The notes below the pieces were generated by a model. The model did not search any database. It had not been told where the DNA came from and was given only the letters and a program-made list of their open reading frames with translations. Positions 50,701 through 61,095 of a DNA stretch of 64,000 nt are shown here, piece by piece. A program made the translations under genes and the position numbers. The stretch lies in contig KV748178.1 of assembly GCA_001692895.1 (NCBI GenBank), forward strand, positions 5,372,867 through 5,436,866, written 5' to 3'. The stretch's first letter is position 1. Each line of letters starts with the position of its first letter. Source of the DNA: Cenococcum geophilum 1.58 (lineage: Eukaryota > Ascomycota > Dothideomycetes > Gloniales > Gloniaceae).

Positions 50701-53171
50701 TAAGCCCCTAGATGCTTTAGAGGAGGCTCTATAAGTTTAGTTTTTTAAAGGCGAGGCGCTAGCGTTTTACTAGCGAATAGCTGGCGTTGTTAATTTAGAT
50801 GCGGATAGGTATATAGTCTCTTATAAGGGCCTATTCCTTAACTATACTATAGAAGTTAACTCTTCTATATAGATTTGGAGATATAAATATAAGGTTAATT
50901 ATACTCTCCTATTGCCCTCTTTTTTATATAGGCTTTCCTTTTAGTATAGCGAGTACAAGACCTCCAGCTTTAGTTTCGGCTAGTAGGCGTTCCGCCTGTT
51001 CTTTGCTAGCTATATGCTTTTCGCCCTACCTTAAATAGTAGGCGTTAAAGTCGCCTAGGAGTACGATTTCTCCCTTAGCTTCCTTAATGGCCGTTTTAAC
51101 CTCTGGCTATGTCCTAATCTAAGGGCCGTCTTTGCGCGGGTTATAAATGTTAATAATTATAATCTCTAGCCCCTCTAGGCGCACCTAAGGGGCTATAGTA
51201 AAGGGGCCGTACTATCTGCGCTTTTAATACGCGGCATTAATATTCTGGCTAATTATAAAGCAGACCTTTATTATAGGGAGGGCATTATACGTAAGTGTAA
51301 ATCCCCTAGGGCAGTATATTAATTTAGTGTACCTATTATATGCTAGCTCCTAAACTATAAGGACCTAGTAGTCTACTAGTGTAACACTATTAAAGAAGGG
51401 GTGATATGCCCCTTAATTTGCATTTCCATAGTTATACTAGATAATTATACACTTATTTATTTAGGGTAGGTATAGGCTTATCCATATCTATATCCTGCTC
51501 CTCTTTATTTTCGCTAGTTACTATTATTACTCTATTAGCGTATAGCTAGAGCCTTAATTGCGATCTATTTCTGCTTATTTTATTAATAAAAGATAGTTTA
51601 CCTGGTCCCTGTTTAAGTGGTTATTCTTAAGTCCCTAATAGTTCTTATCCTCTTTTTTTATTAGTAATAATTATAAAGTTTCCTAGTATTAGGGGTAGGT
51701 GTAATATTGTTTCTATAGCTTCTTATATATAGAGTAACTGCGTTAAGAGGGCTATTTTTTTTATTTAGATGCCTTTAAGGTAGCTTTAGAAAGTCCTATA
51801 CTTCTTTCTTTGCTATACTTTATAGGCTTTACCGTAATTAATATAGGATACCCTTTCTTTAGGGTAATCTGTGGTGCTATATAGTCCTATATATTATCTA
51901 TATTTTATTTATTTTCTATATACGCTTTATATATGTCCCTATTAATTATATCTATAGTATTACTTTATAATTAGGCTGTTCTTAAATAGCCTAGTCTTAA
52001 AAAGCTAAGATTTAATAACTATCCCACTTTTTATAATTTTATGCTAAATTGCTTAGGTTAGGACGCTAATTATAAGTATTCCTCTAGTCTTCTTAGGTTC
52101 TTTTTAGGCACTACTAGGGCTTACCTAGCGTTTCGCCTACGCTTTAGGGTTATATAGCTATTAGATCCGGCTAATAGCTACTCTAAGCGCAAGGCGCTTT
52201 ATAGCTTTGTAGATAAATTAAGTTAATTTTAAGTTATCTATATTCCTTCCACTGTTAATTAAGGTCTTAAGTGGGACCCTAGGTACTTCTAAGAGGTAGT
52301 TTTTTTTTTAGTATTTTAAGTCCTAGCGTGTTTGGTCCGTTTAAGATTTAATTCTTTATTATTTAGGAGGAGATATAAACATCTATGTCCCCGCTGTTAA
52401 GGGTGCATACGGTATATACGCTTAGTATTATTCTCTAAATATTTTTAAGGAGCTTCCCTAGTTTGTGGCCCTGGGGCTCCTTAAGCCGGACGCGTACGGT
52501 CGCTCTCTGCGGTGCCGCGACTACGTTTACTGTGCGGGCCGCTTGCGCAGCGACGGCTGCCTAGGTCTGGCCCTATACTAAAGAAACTCCTAAACCTAGG
52601 GGTCCTCCTTTACACATTTCTTTTTAAATTTTTATAATGCTAGCTTTGATCCAGTTAAGCTAGGCCTTAATTTCCTTCTCTTAGGTTATCTAACGCGTTA
52701 AGAGGGTTTTAATGCGTTATATTACTTCTTAAATAGTAATAAGTATCTAGTGTTATGGGGTTTCTTCCTCCTCTTTTATAAGATTATCTTTGATTTATCT
52801 GAGTATTTCCTTTAATTTTTGCTATTACTAGTTAAGCTAGCAGCTGTTCTTTCCGTATTATTACCCTCCTAGTTTATAGTTCAGCTCCTTTACATCATAA
52901 TTTTCGTAACTCCAGCGGGAAGCTTACGCCCCTCTGTTGTCCCCCATGCTTTACAGATAGGGGCGACGTGGTTTTATGGGGTCTCTTAGTGCGGGGAATG
53001 GGATTCCGATATCGGATTGCTTTATTAAGTAGTTTTTAGGCTGGTTTCGCTGCTGTTACGGCTTTTACCTAAGCTTGGGTTTATTATAACTATAAAAGGA
53101 ATTAAGGTTAACCCTAAAAAGGTAAAGGCAATTAGCAACTAGAAGCCCCCTTATATAGTAAAAGGAATCCC
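47789..53171 (-). mobile_element. Tad1-like LINE inserted in element C2
   Basis: The element is flanked by the 14-bp duplication TACGCGCTAATTAA (47775-47788 and 53172-53185); copy C1 has the unoccupied site at about 42350. On the minus strand: ORF1 region from about 53100 to 51500, an apurinic-type endonuclease from about 51445 (IIISSITMEMQ/GNAN-like start; VLLGDFNAYY at 51065-51033), and reverse transcriptase with GIPQGSPLLP at about 49545-49520. The catalytic box is altered to FIDNTNLI at about 49430, where the family has F.DD. The tail to 47789 has no clear domain. The short end CTTTTACTATATAAGG at 53165 would be the 5' end. RIP is uneven: 52440-52560 and 47880-47960 stay GC-rich. At about 5.4 kb it may be near full length, but it is inactive. 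Confidence 0.75.
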
Positions 53172-54559
53172 TACGCGCTAATTAACTAGGTGGCTTTAGG
53201 TAGCTTTAAAAATAACCTTTATTATCTACACCTTTCCTTAGTATGCGAGGGCTATTAACTAGATAGTAGGAGGTAGAGGTATAAGAGGTAGAGGTGGCGG
53301 CCTTCCTTTTAAGCGGAGTTCTATAGTTCTAGGCATTTTTATAGTAAAATTCCGCGTGCGTAATAGGCAATTTAAGAAAAGGGTAATAATAGTGCTTCTT
53401 AATGTAAAGAAAAGTAAACGGGTATATATAATTAAACAAGACAGGGCGACAGGATAATAAGATAATAGGATAACAAGAAGTCAAAATAAAGATCTTATAG
53501 TATTTACTAAAAAGGTAAATTAAAATAGTCGTTATATGAAATCTTAAGATGTTAAGGAACTTTAACTACCGGTTAAAGTTATTTAATTAGTTAGATTTTC
53601 CTTGCTAAGACATTTATATAATAATAACTTTAATATTAACAATTTTTTAAATGAATAAATAAGACTTAGATAATACCTAACTCTAACCTTTAGTATACTT
53701 AACTAAGACTTCTTAAAGTAAAGTAGCTCTTCTCTTAACTTAAAAGGAAACGAAAATGTTAATTTAAAAATTATAGAACGTGAAAATATAAAATACTTAT
53801 AAGAGATAGTTATTGGTAATAAAGGTAGAAGGAAAAAGACTATACGTACAGTTATTCCTTATAAGAGTAGTTATTAAGATAGAGGATTTAAAACTAGCTT
53901 TAAAGAGCTAAACTCTTTTCCTAATTCCTTATACTAGTAGGATAAGGTAGAAGTATAGTAGAAGACTCTAATTCTTATAGTTGCTTTACGTGTTTATTAT
54001 AGAGGTAGAGAGAAGAAAGCGAATAAGTTACTACTTATAGTAATAGGTATCCTAAGTAATAGCCTATTTATAGAAGAATCTTTATAGAAGACTGCATTTT
54101 TAGTAGGGTTATATAATCCTTAAGACGTAGTAAGATTATGGTGCAGTTAGAAGGAAGAGACGCTGCTATAGCCTCCTTTTTAGGTGCTTCTTCTTCTATA
54201 AAGACTTCTTCTATATTATAGTTGCTTTTATTTATACGGTCTTCTGGTCTAATCCCCTTAGGATCTTGTATATAAAACCGTTTCGACTAATTCCTATATA
54301 GGGTGCCTCCTATTTTAGTGCTATTAAGGTCCTTAATTTTATAGAACCCTTTTTCTAATAACCTTTTAATCTAGAGGGGGCCCTGCTATTTTAGCTGCAG
54401 CTTTTGCTATCGCAATATATCCTTTACCTTTTTCGCATTTTATACTAGTATAAGCTCTCTAGGCTTAAGCTCACTTTTACGGGTATTCTATATCTTATTA
54501 AAGTATTCTTTATTAGCTAGATAATAGCCATATATAGAATACTAGAACTAGATAGGAAG

Positions 54560-57449
54560 TCTATAAAATTAGGTATTAAGTACAGCTCTATTAAGTAAGG
54601 TATTAATTAGTATTGTCTTAGGCTTATCTACGTTAATATTATTAAGGCCTTTTACTATAGGAATACGCCCTTATAGCTTTGTATTAAAGCTATTAATAAG
54701 CGAGTTATAGTAAGCTAGTTGCTTTAGGATTCTTTACTTTTTAGCTCTAAAAGGTTCTAATTATAATGAGGTTAATTTAGAAGGTAGCTTTATAGGCTAT
54801 CTTTCCTTTAAACCCCTAGAGAGCCTCTAGGTTCTAATATTAATAATATCCTTATAGCTAAGGTAACTCTTTCGTCCGCTAGGCCGCCTTATAATAGTAG
54901 TTAATAGCTTAAGCGCAAGATAATATATATTAGTAGCTGTATTAGCTAGCGTGTAATATATGCTATTAAACTGGCTAAACGCGTCCTCTATAGTATACCG
55001 CAGCTCTAGGTAGTAACTAGTAGTAAGTAATACTTAAGTAAATAACTCTATTATATCTAAACTAGTTTGCCGTTAGCCTTAAAGAAGAAGCTTAAGAATA
55101 AGGTTATAATGTTTGTTAAGTTGATTTATCTTAAACCAACTATTTTACTAGCCTTTATAATTAACTAATATACTAGCAAGTAATGATCTTTAGAGGACTT
55201 AATCCGCGGCTTTAGTTATAAGCAATTTAGTAAGGTATAAAGCTAACTATATATATTAACTCTTTATACTACTAGTAAAGAGAANATAGTAGNAAATAAT
55301 NACCCNTTTAATAAGCNTAATATTAGCGTNCTTAATANNAAACTTTAATATAAGGTAGACCTCTATATCTTATATAAATCGAATATAGTTTTAGAACACC
55401 TTATTAACTAGTTTATTACCATAGGACTATTAGCTGGGCGAGAAGAACTCCTCTTAAATGCGCTGTAAGGTAGTAAGGAATCTTACTCTTACTACTGCCG
55501 TTTTATTACCTCTTTTAATATCTTATCCAGTAATCTAATTATTAACCCCCTTATTACCCTGGTCCTTAATATTTAAAAAAAAAAAGACTAAGGAAGTAGG
55601 CAGTAATTTAGGCGTTAAAGGACTTAATTACGACCTCCTCTTTATAATAGAACGGCATCTTATAACCCTAATACGCGCCAAGGTAGACCTTATTATAATC
55701 CAATAATTTAAAGTAGTTGGATAGTCTACTGTAAACGTTGTATATTATATCTATATAGTTAGTTCGCTAATAGAAAAATCCAGCTATAGGAAGAAACTAT
55801 TTTAGCTATTTATAGTGACGCTCTTTAAGATAGCGCTCTTGCTGTATAGATTAGAGGAGGCCTATAGTCTTCTAATCGCCATTAATTAAGACTAATTTAC
55901 TATTATTAAAGGATCCTTCCTTATACCCTAGCTGGCCCTCTTAAAACCTATATTTGCCGTTATTACCACTAAATATATTCCTAAGAACACCATATATGCC
56001 CTCTAAAGTGCCTTTATTCTCTAGAATTGGACCTAATATAAAGTGGCGTAGCTTTTATAAAAGGAGATAATCTATAATAGGCATACTGGGCCAGAAGTCT
56101 GCGACAATATTAAGCTCTTTAACTTTTAGTATTGTATACGCAATAGCCTTAGTAATTTAATATAGCTGGCACTGTTCTATATAGCTATCTACCTAGTTGC
56201 TAGGATGATTAAAGATTACGCTATAAGTAAGCTATTCCGTAGGTTTAAGTATAAAAGTATAAAGACCATTATACAGAAACTTAGGGTTAAGTATAAGCTT
56301 AGAAGTAGTAACGGAGAGGTGCTTATTAGTGTTTAGTATAGTCTTATATTAAACCCTTTTATTCTAGTTAAAGTTATTATATATAACCGTTAGCTGGTTC
56401 TAGTTCTTTAAAGTAATTGCCTTAATTATGCGCTATAAGAAAGTTACTATTTATTATACTAGCAGTGACCAAGAAGCCTTAAAGTGCGCGATTTATAGCT
56501 AAGATACCTTAACTATACCCTCCGCTCGCAATAACGGAGGCGTCTTATTTAAACCCTTAAGTGTGGAAGCATATACCCTACTAACTTCCTCCAGTTCCTT
56601 TTGTATTTTGGCAAGACTAGTATATAATATTATAACTCCTAACTTATAAAGAAGCGCAATACACCTTCTTTTAACACCTATATTGTGTAAATAAACCCCT
56701 AAAGTAGTATAGAACTAATAGCTAACTTAAGGGGCTTATACGTTTGCTAGGATTACGCACACTATAAAAAGCTTATTATAGTAAGGCGTAATATTATAAA
56801 AATTAGTATATAGCCTTTACTAAACTAAAGCTATAAGGAAGCTCTATAGCGTTAGAGCAAGACACTATACGTTAGTAGTAATTATATTAAGCTTAAGCTT
56901 TTTAACTGGTTCCTTAGCGTTAAATTATCTAAGCCTACTAGGAATAATAACTCCGTTCTCTTCTCTTAGGCGCATAAGATCTTCTAACTCTTACTCTATT
57001 TACTTATATAGAGGTTCTTAATAAAGCCTTCCTAGCTAGCGATTACCATACACTATAAGCCGTTCCTTAACTTCTGGCTCTTTAAATATTACCTTCTATA
57101 GCCTATTTATATGTCACTCTGGCGTATTATAATTAGAAGGGCTGGAAGCGGTTATATAATGCTTAATAAAAGTTATAATGCCCTAGCGGTGCTTATATAG
57201 CTGTTCTAATATTAAGTTAACTCTTTTACGTTCTAAATAAAAGACTTATAGTCCTTAATTTTTATTTAAAGCTGGCTTGTTAGTTTAGGTACTCTAGCTA
57301 TAGTAGGAAGAGGGCGGCGGTGGTTATAGGAGAGGTACGGCTACTACGACTTGGGGGCGTCGGGCGCGATAATAAGATAATGAATTGGAATCGGGCAAAT
57401 CGGGCAACGTAGTCTTCTTTACTAGGTTTGATTTGGTAATTCTGGCCAT
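54560..57449 (-). pseudogene. RIPed gene fossil, possibly DUF6589-like
   Basis: On the minus strand an ATG at 57449 opens about 45 clean codons (MARITKSNLVKKTTLPDLPD..). After that the coding pattern continues with RIP-type stops to about 54560. Readable blocks include LINGD at about 55895, ERYLKERHYK and FLPIAGFFY at about 55830-55780, a region like FYYKEEVVIKSF at about 55650, and a C-terminal block (YYLELRYTIEDAFSQF) at about 55000. The GDQ...R, LLP..G.FH, PF.HNLEEA-like and final blocks recall DUF6589 proteins, which are repeated and often transposon-associated in fungi. This is a tentative match made from memory. A cluster of N calls lies at 55285-55338. The upstream side ends at the X terminus. 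Confidence 0.4.
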
Positions 57450-57511
57450 TAGGAATAGCTTAGGGAGCTATAGAAGTTGAGATAATTTGGCTTAAAGTAG
57501 GTGTATATAGG

Positions 57512-57560
57512 CCTAAATGCCCCGCGCGGGACTAACAAAAATCCGAACCGTGTACCAGAC
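57512..57560 (-). repeat. Shared terminal sequence X, copy 2
   Basis: Reverse complement reads GTCTGGTACACGGTTCGG then TTTTTGTTAGTCCCGCGCGG. It matches 25206-25234 plus 27713-27735. RIPed DNA lies on its left and un-mutated DNA on its right, so it marks the boundary of a repeated element. Confidence 0.75.
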
Positions 57561-57614
57561 CTTCTAACGAAGGTCTTGCCAAAAGCGGCTAGCGGCTTGG
57601 CAAGAAGGTCTGGG
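57556..57614. repeat. Hairpin-forming inverted repeat
   Basis: CCAGACCTTC at 57555-57564 pairs with GAAGGTCTGG at 57605-57614. Inside it CTTGCCAA pairs with TTGGCAAG, around AAGCGGCTAGCGGC. It lies just outside the X terminus and about 250 bp upstream of the gene. It could be a recombination footprint or part of the promoter region. Confidence 0.55.
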
Positions 57615-57640
57615 AACGAGACAACTCAGACCATAGAATC

Positions 57641-57745
57641 AACTTTTTGACAAAAAAGGTTAGCGATATCCGCTTGCGGATATACGTAAGTCCGCTAATT
57701 CATTCTTCGGTCTGAGCTTGCTGAGGTAAGGTCTGAGCTTGCTAT
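57641..57745 (+). repeat. Dispersed repeat R, copy 2
   Basis: AACTTTTTGACAAAAAAGGT, ATCCGCTTGCGGAT and CGCTAATT match 23986-24083 in the same orientation. GGTCTGAGCTTGCTGAGGTAA units follow, reversed relative to copy 1. It is not RIPed and lies 111 bp upstream of the start codon of the intact gene, so it may contribute promoter sequence. Confidence 0.7.
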
Positions 57746-57855
57746 TCGCATCCCCGCACCTGAGAAGCATCAGGTCTCAACTGAATCAAAAGGGCCCAAG
57801 CGACTATCCTTTTACCCTACTTTGAAGCGCAAGGCACCTTAGCACCGTCAGCAAG

Positions 57856-60242
57856 ATGAAAATATCCAGTACATGTCTTGTGTTGTTGACGGCCGGGGTT
57901 TTTGGGGTAGCTGCGAAAGGTATTTCCCTCCCAATAACTTTATTGTCTTTGATGCCAACATGAGTACCGCAGAAGTGCTCCATACCGCCACCGTTAATTC
58001 TATTGGGGGTGGCCGTATCTTGACCCCCCGAAACAATTACAATGGCTGGGTCAATCCTGAGGACTTGACTCCTATGCCACAGTGCATCGCTCAGCAGGAT
58101 CAATCCACCTGGCTGAGTACCATGACGAAATGTACCGGCAAACGATGCACCTCGCACTTTGGAGTCTTCTGCACTCACCACCAATGGCTGACTCAGCTCA
58201 GCTGTCTCAGCACTGGATTTTCCTCCGATGTTATCAAAGGTTATCTCCCGTACTGCAGTAGATCAGTACTCGCCAAAGCGCAGTTGTATCTGTGGATTCG
58301 TAAAATTACCGGTCGAACGTGGCTTGTTGATGTCGGCGACGCGAACGGGTTGCAAAACCTCTCCCCGGCCTCCCTGGCTGAAGGATATGCGGCCGTCAGC
58401 GTGACTTACAAAGCACCGACATGCCTAACGGGCTCAGTTTCTGCTCTATCGATGGAACCATTTCAACATGTAATGGCCTCCTGTGGCTTCACAAGCACCA
58501 CCCAACATACCGGAAACGCCGCTCGTCCTTGGGAATATAGTGAATCCCTACGGTCCATGATCGCTCTGGATTTTGAAACTGTCGGTTACAATCTCACCCA
58601 GCGTAGCATCGGATATGGCGACTATTTTGATAAAGAATGCTTCTGCGACGCCTTCACTATAGATCCGAAAAAAGAACCCTGTTTAGGGCCAGGGCAGTTA
58701 GACTTGACGAGGGAGTGGCTATGGATAATTGCCACTTGTGGGCCGACGTCCGTACCCGACAACTGGACGGACATACTCAAAACCACAGAATTCGCGTATA
58801 TCCCCACCGAAGACTGGCGCTGGCCCACGTGTGTCACAGATATGCCGAAACAGGTGACCGAGCTTACCGACCAATGTACAACCGATGCTTGTGGGCTCGA
58901 CTCTAGTGGCTACTGCAAAGTCAAGCGCGCAGTAGACAGGGCTTGCTTCTGCCGCAACATTAACTACGATTCCTGCGGAGGTTCATGCCAGATTTTCGAG
59001 ACCCGAATAGACTATGTAAAGTGGCTCCACGATCTTTGTGGGAGTGTGCAGGACTGGCACGGTCTGCCAGATAATTGGCGCAAATTAGCCGCCCCTACCC
59101 ACCTCGACATGATTCCATGGCAATGGACTATCAAACCATCCAACGAGGCAACGGAAAAATGTGCCTCGAATGAGTGGAAGCTCGGAAGCTTTGCTCTGGT
59201 CAATATAGCTACTTTTCTTGCCGCATTTCTCAGTCGGAGAACAGGAATACATCGCATCGCACGCGGCTTTCTATGGCACCCGCACCCGTGGTGTTGGATT
59301 TTCACGGGGATTTTAATCGCCGCTCTTCAACTGCTTGCAAACTGGTTCAATGCGTTTCTTGTCCAGAAAACCCTTGGTTATGAGCATGTTCCCGTTATTC
59401 AACTGATGCTCTTCTGGTGCTCAATGCCTCGGCTTGCTTGGCTAACGATTTTGCTGATTGGTGTACAACCCTCCGCGGCCGCATCTTCTTTGTTTGCGGA
59501 AATGATCCTCCAGTTTTTATCATCATATTACATGATTCTGACCGTCAATTATGGTCGAGAACACAACTTCTACCTTGGAGGTATGGAAAGTGTGGAAAGA
59601 GGAAGATCGGCAAAAATCATGTATGCTGGAGCACTCCTGTGGCTTATTATTATTATCGTGGCTTTCGTTCAGTTGATGCGGGTTACACGTAGGATGAAGA
59701 GGTTCACTGGATCTGGTAGCCTTGATTTACCAAAGTGGCAGAGAAGCAAACAGACAACATCGAACATTGCAGAGGAGCTGATGGCCTGGTTGAATGAACA
59801 TTGCACATGGTTAGAAGAGAAGTTGGCACATTATTGGATAGACAAGAGTAGGGCCTTAGAAGAAACACCGTTGACGAGTGGCGAGGGAGGAAATTACACG
59901 GTGTATGGCACTCTCCCTGTTAAAAGCCAAAATAACTGGGTTTCCCAAAAAGCATTCGCGAAACTATATACGGTCACGGCCATAAGCATGCTCCTTCTTT
60001 GGATTACGCAATGGCTCTTTTGGGGTGGATTTATTGGTCTTAGTTCGGAAGAGTACGTATTCATGCACATACTTAGTCCATGTTAGCTAACTGGATTTAG
60101 GTTCTGTCCCCCTAAGCTTGGGGTCCTCACGGCTGTCTGGATTGCCTTCTCATTGGGAGGTGCTGCTGTTGGAGCTATACATAGCTCACAAGTGGCCAGA
60201 GCACCTTATCGTAAGAGTATGGTGCATAAAGACTGCATATAG
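57856..60242 (+). CDS. Secretory-pathway cysteine-rich multi-pass membrane protein (three exons)
   Basis: The proposed model is join(57856..57919, 57973..60052, 60101..60242), 761 residues. Exon 1 encodes a classic signal peptide (MKISSTCLVLLTAGVF..VAA). Using the ATG at 57873 instead would read through the intron and lose it. Residues of about 22-420 form an extracellular region with about 22 cysteines, including CFC pairs and CGGSC, plus N-glycosylation sites NLT and NWT. About seven membrane segments follow, near residues 426-445, 462-484, 499-521, 528-548, 570-592, 686-712 and 721-741. Segment 7 (LGVLTAVWIAFSLGG) is in exon 3. A cytoplasmic-like loop lies between segments 5 and 6. Codon use and composition are normal, unlike the surroundings. 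The last nine residues come from a MITE. I do not recognise the family; a surface sensor or transporter-like role is only a guess. Confidence 0.8.
57920..57972 (+). other. Intron 1 (53 bp)
   Basis: Donor AAAG|GTATTT and acceptor ACCGCAG|AAG. Removal joins the signal-peptide exon (64 nt) in phase with the long frame, making codon G+AA (Glu22). The branch site is weak (ATAACT or CCAACAT). Confidence 0.7.
60053..60100 (+). other. Intron 2 (48 bp)
   Basis: Donor GTACGT, branch GCTAAC at 60086-60091 and acceptor TTTAG at 60096-60100 are near-consensus for filamentous ascomycetes. Splicing (GA|G) avoids the in-frame TAG of the unspliced reading and adds EFCPPKLG plus a hydrophobic helix. Confidence 0.8.
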
Positions 60243-60394
60243 GGAAATTTTACTAGGCGAGAACTTCAAAATTCTAAGTCATTTTGCGAGGCGTCTTGGT
60301 CACGTCTGCGTACACAAGGTACCGCCATAGTAGGACTTAGCGAAAATCGCGAAAATCAAAGTTCCCTATATGCAGTCTTTATGCACCATACTCT
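60214..60394. mobile_element. 181-bp MITE with perfect terminal inverted repeats
   Basis: Positions 60214-60246 and 60362-60394 are exact inverted repeats of 33 bp (AGAGTATGGTGCATAAAGAC..). They are flanked by TA on both sides (60212-60213 and 60395-60396), the Tc1/mariner-type target duplication. It is not RIPed and the arms are identical, so insertion is recent. It lies in exon 3 of the membrane-protein gene and supplies its present stop codon (TAG at 60240-60242). Confidence 0.85.
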
Positions 60395-60396
60395 TA

Positions 60397-61095
60397 CAAC
60401 ATGTCCAGTACTACCTTAACCAGATTCCCGCATGTTTCAATTCGCCAGGGGCTGGGCACGAGGTATCTCTACCCGGCTATTCAAGCCAAATTCCTGCATT
60501 GTTTCAACACTTTTGGGAGAAACGGCATTCCGCAATAAGTGACAGTGATCGTGAAAGGAAATTAATGACACGATCGCCAGGCAGCAGACTCAAGAGGACA
60601 TGTGGCGCCATTGGCATTTCGATTCTTCTAGAATTATACTGTATTGTAACTTGAGGGAAACAATAAGCAAAATGAAGCGCGGATGGAACCTGACATAAGC
60701 AACGCTAACCGGGTTATGGTGGAAGGAGGTACCTTGCTCATTTATGGCTATTTCTCGGTTTGATAGCTACCGAGGGCTAAGTATTAACGGAGCTTGATTA
60801 AATAGTGAATCGGGTGTCAGGTCGGGTGTCAAATGCGCCAATTGCGCAGGCTGCGCGCAGGCTGCGTATCAAAAACGTCAAATGCGTCAAATACGTCAAC
60901 GACGTCAACTGCAGCCATTTGGCAACCAATTGACCTAATTGGTAGTATTTGATTTTCACTTGACAGGTAGTTTGAATTTCAGCCTGCGAATATTTCCTGA
61001 CGCAACATCTTTTAGGAGGTTTATAAGTTTCTACCATTTCTAGTCGCTGCTCCATAGTTGTTATAGTTAGGTCGCCTCCTATTAGGTTTATCATG
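60397..61095. other. Non-RIPed downstream region
   Basis: The first 23 bp continue the pre-insertion C-terminus of the membrane-protein gene. The rest is unique-looking DNA with short CGTCAAATG-type direct repeats at about 60868-60905 and GGTCGGGTGTCAAATGCG nearby. A 98-codon minus-strand open frame (60798-61094) has no recognisable content. No RNA gene is seen. RIPed DNA starts at about 61095. Confidence 0.4.

Larger units (their letters stand above)
44437..54535 (-). mobile_element. Gypsy-like LTR element C2 with extra 3' ORF, 5'-truncated and split by a LINE (fossil)
   Basis: A second copy of C1 on the minus strand: end of pol about 54530-54150, spacer about 54130-53345, large ORF from about 53335, purine tract and 3' LTR at 44659-44437. 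The large ORF is interrupted at 47789-53171 by a LINE with a 14-bp target duplication. The pol end, spacer, ORF and LTR occur in the same order as in C1, which shows they belong to one element. No 5' LTR was found; the upstream end meets another fossil near 54540. It is heavily RIPed, with many breaks. Confidence 0.6.

Noticed and set aside
57804-58184. Minus-strand 126-codon frame opposite the intact gene
   Set aside because: It overlaps exons 1-2 antisense, has no recognisable content, and its GC-rich coding strand explains the absence of stops.
57873-60086. Unspliced 737-residue protein starting MSCVVDGRG
   Set aside because: It reads through a good 53-bp intron, loses an evident signal peptide, and ends by reading into a consensus 48-bp intron instead of the hydrophobic third exon.
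60798-61094. Minus-strand 98-codon frame
   Set aside because: It contains translated short CGTCAAA-type repeats and no known motif; no promoter or intron support.
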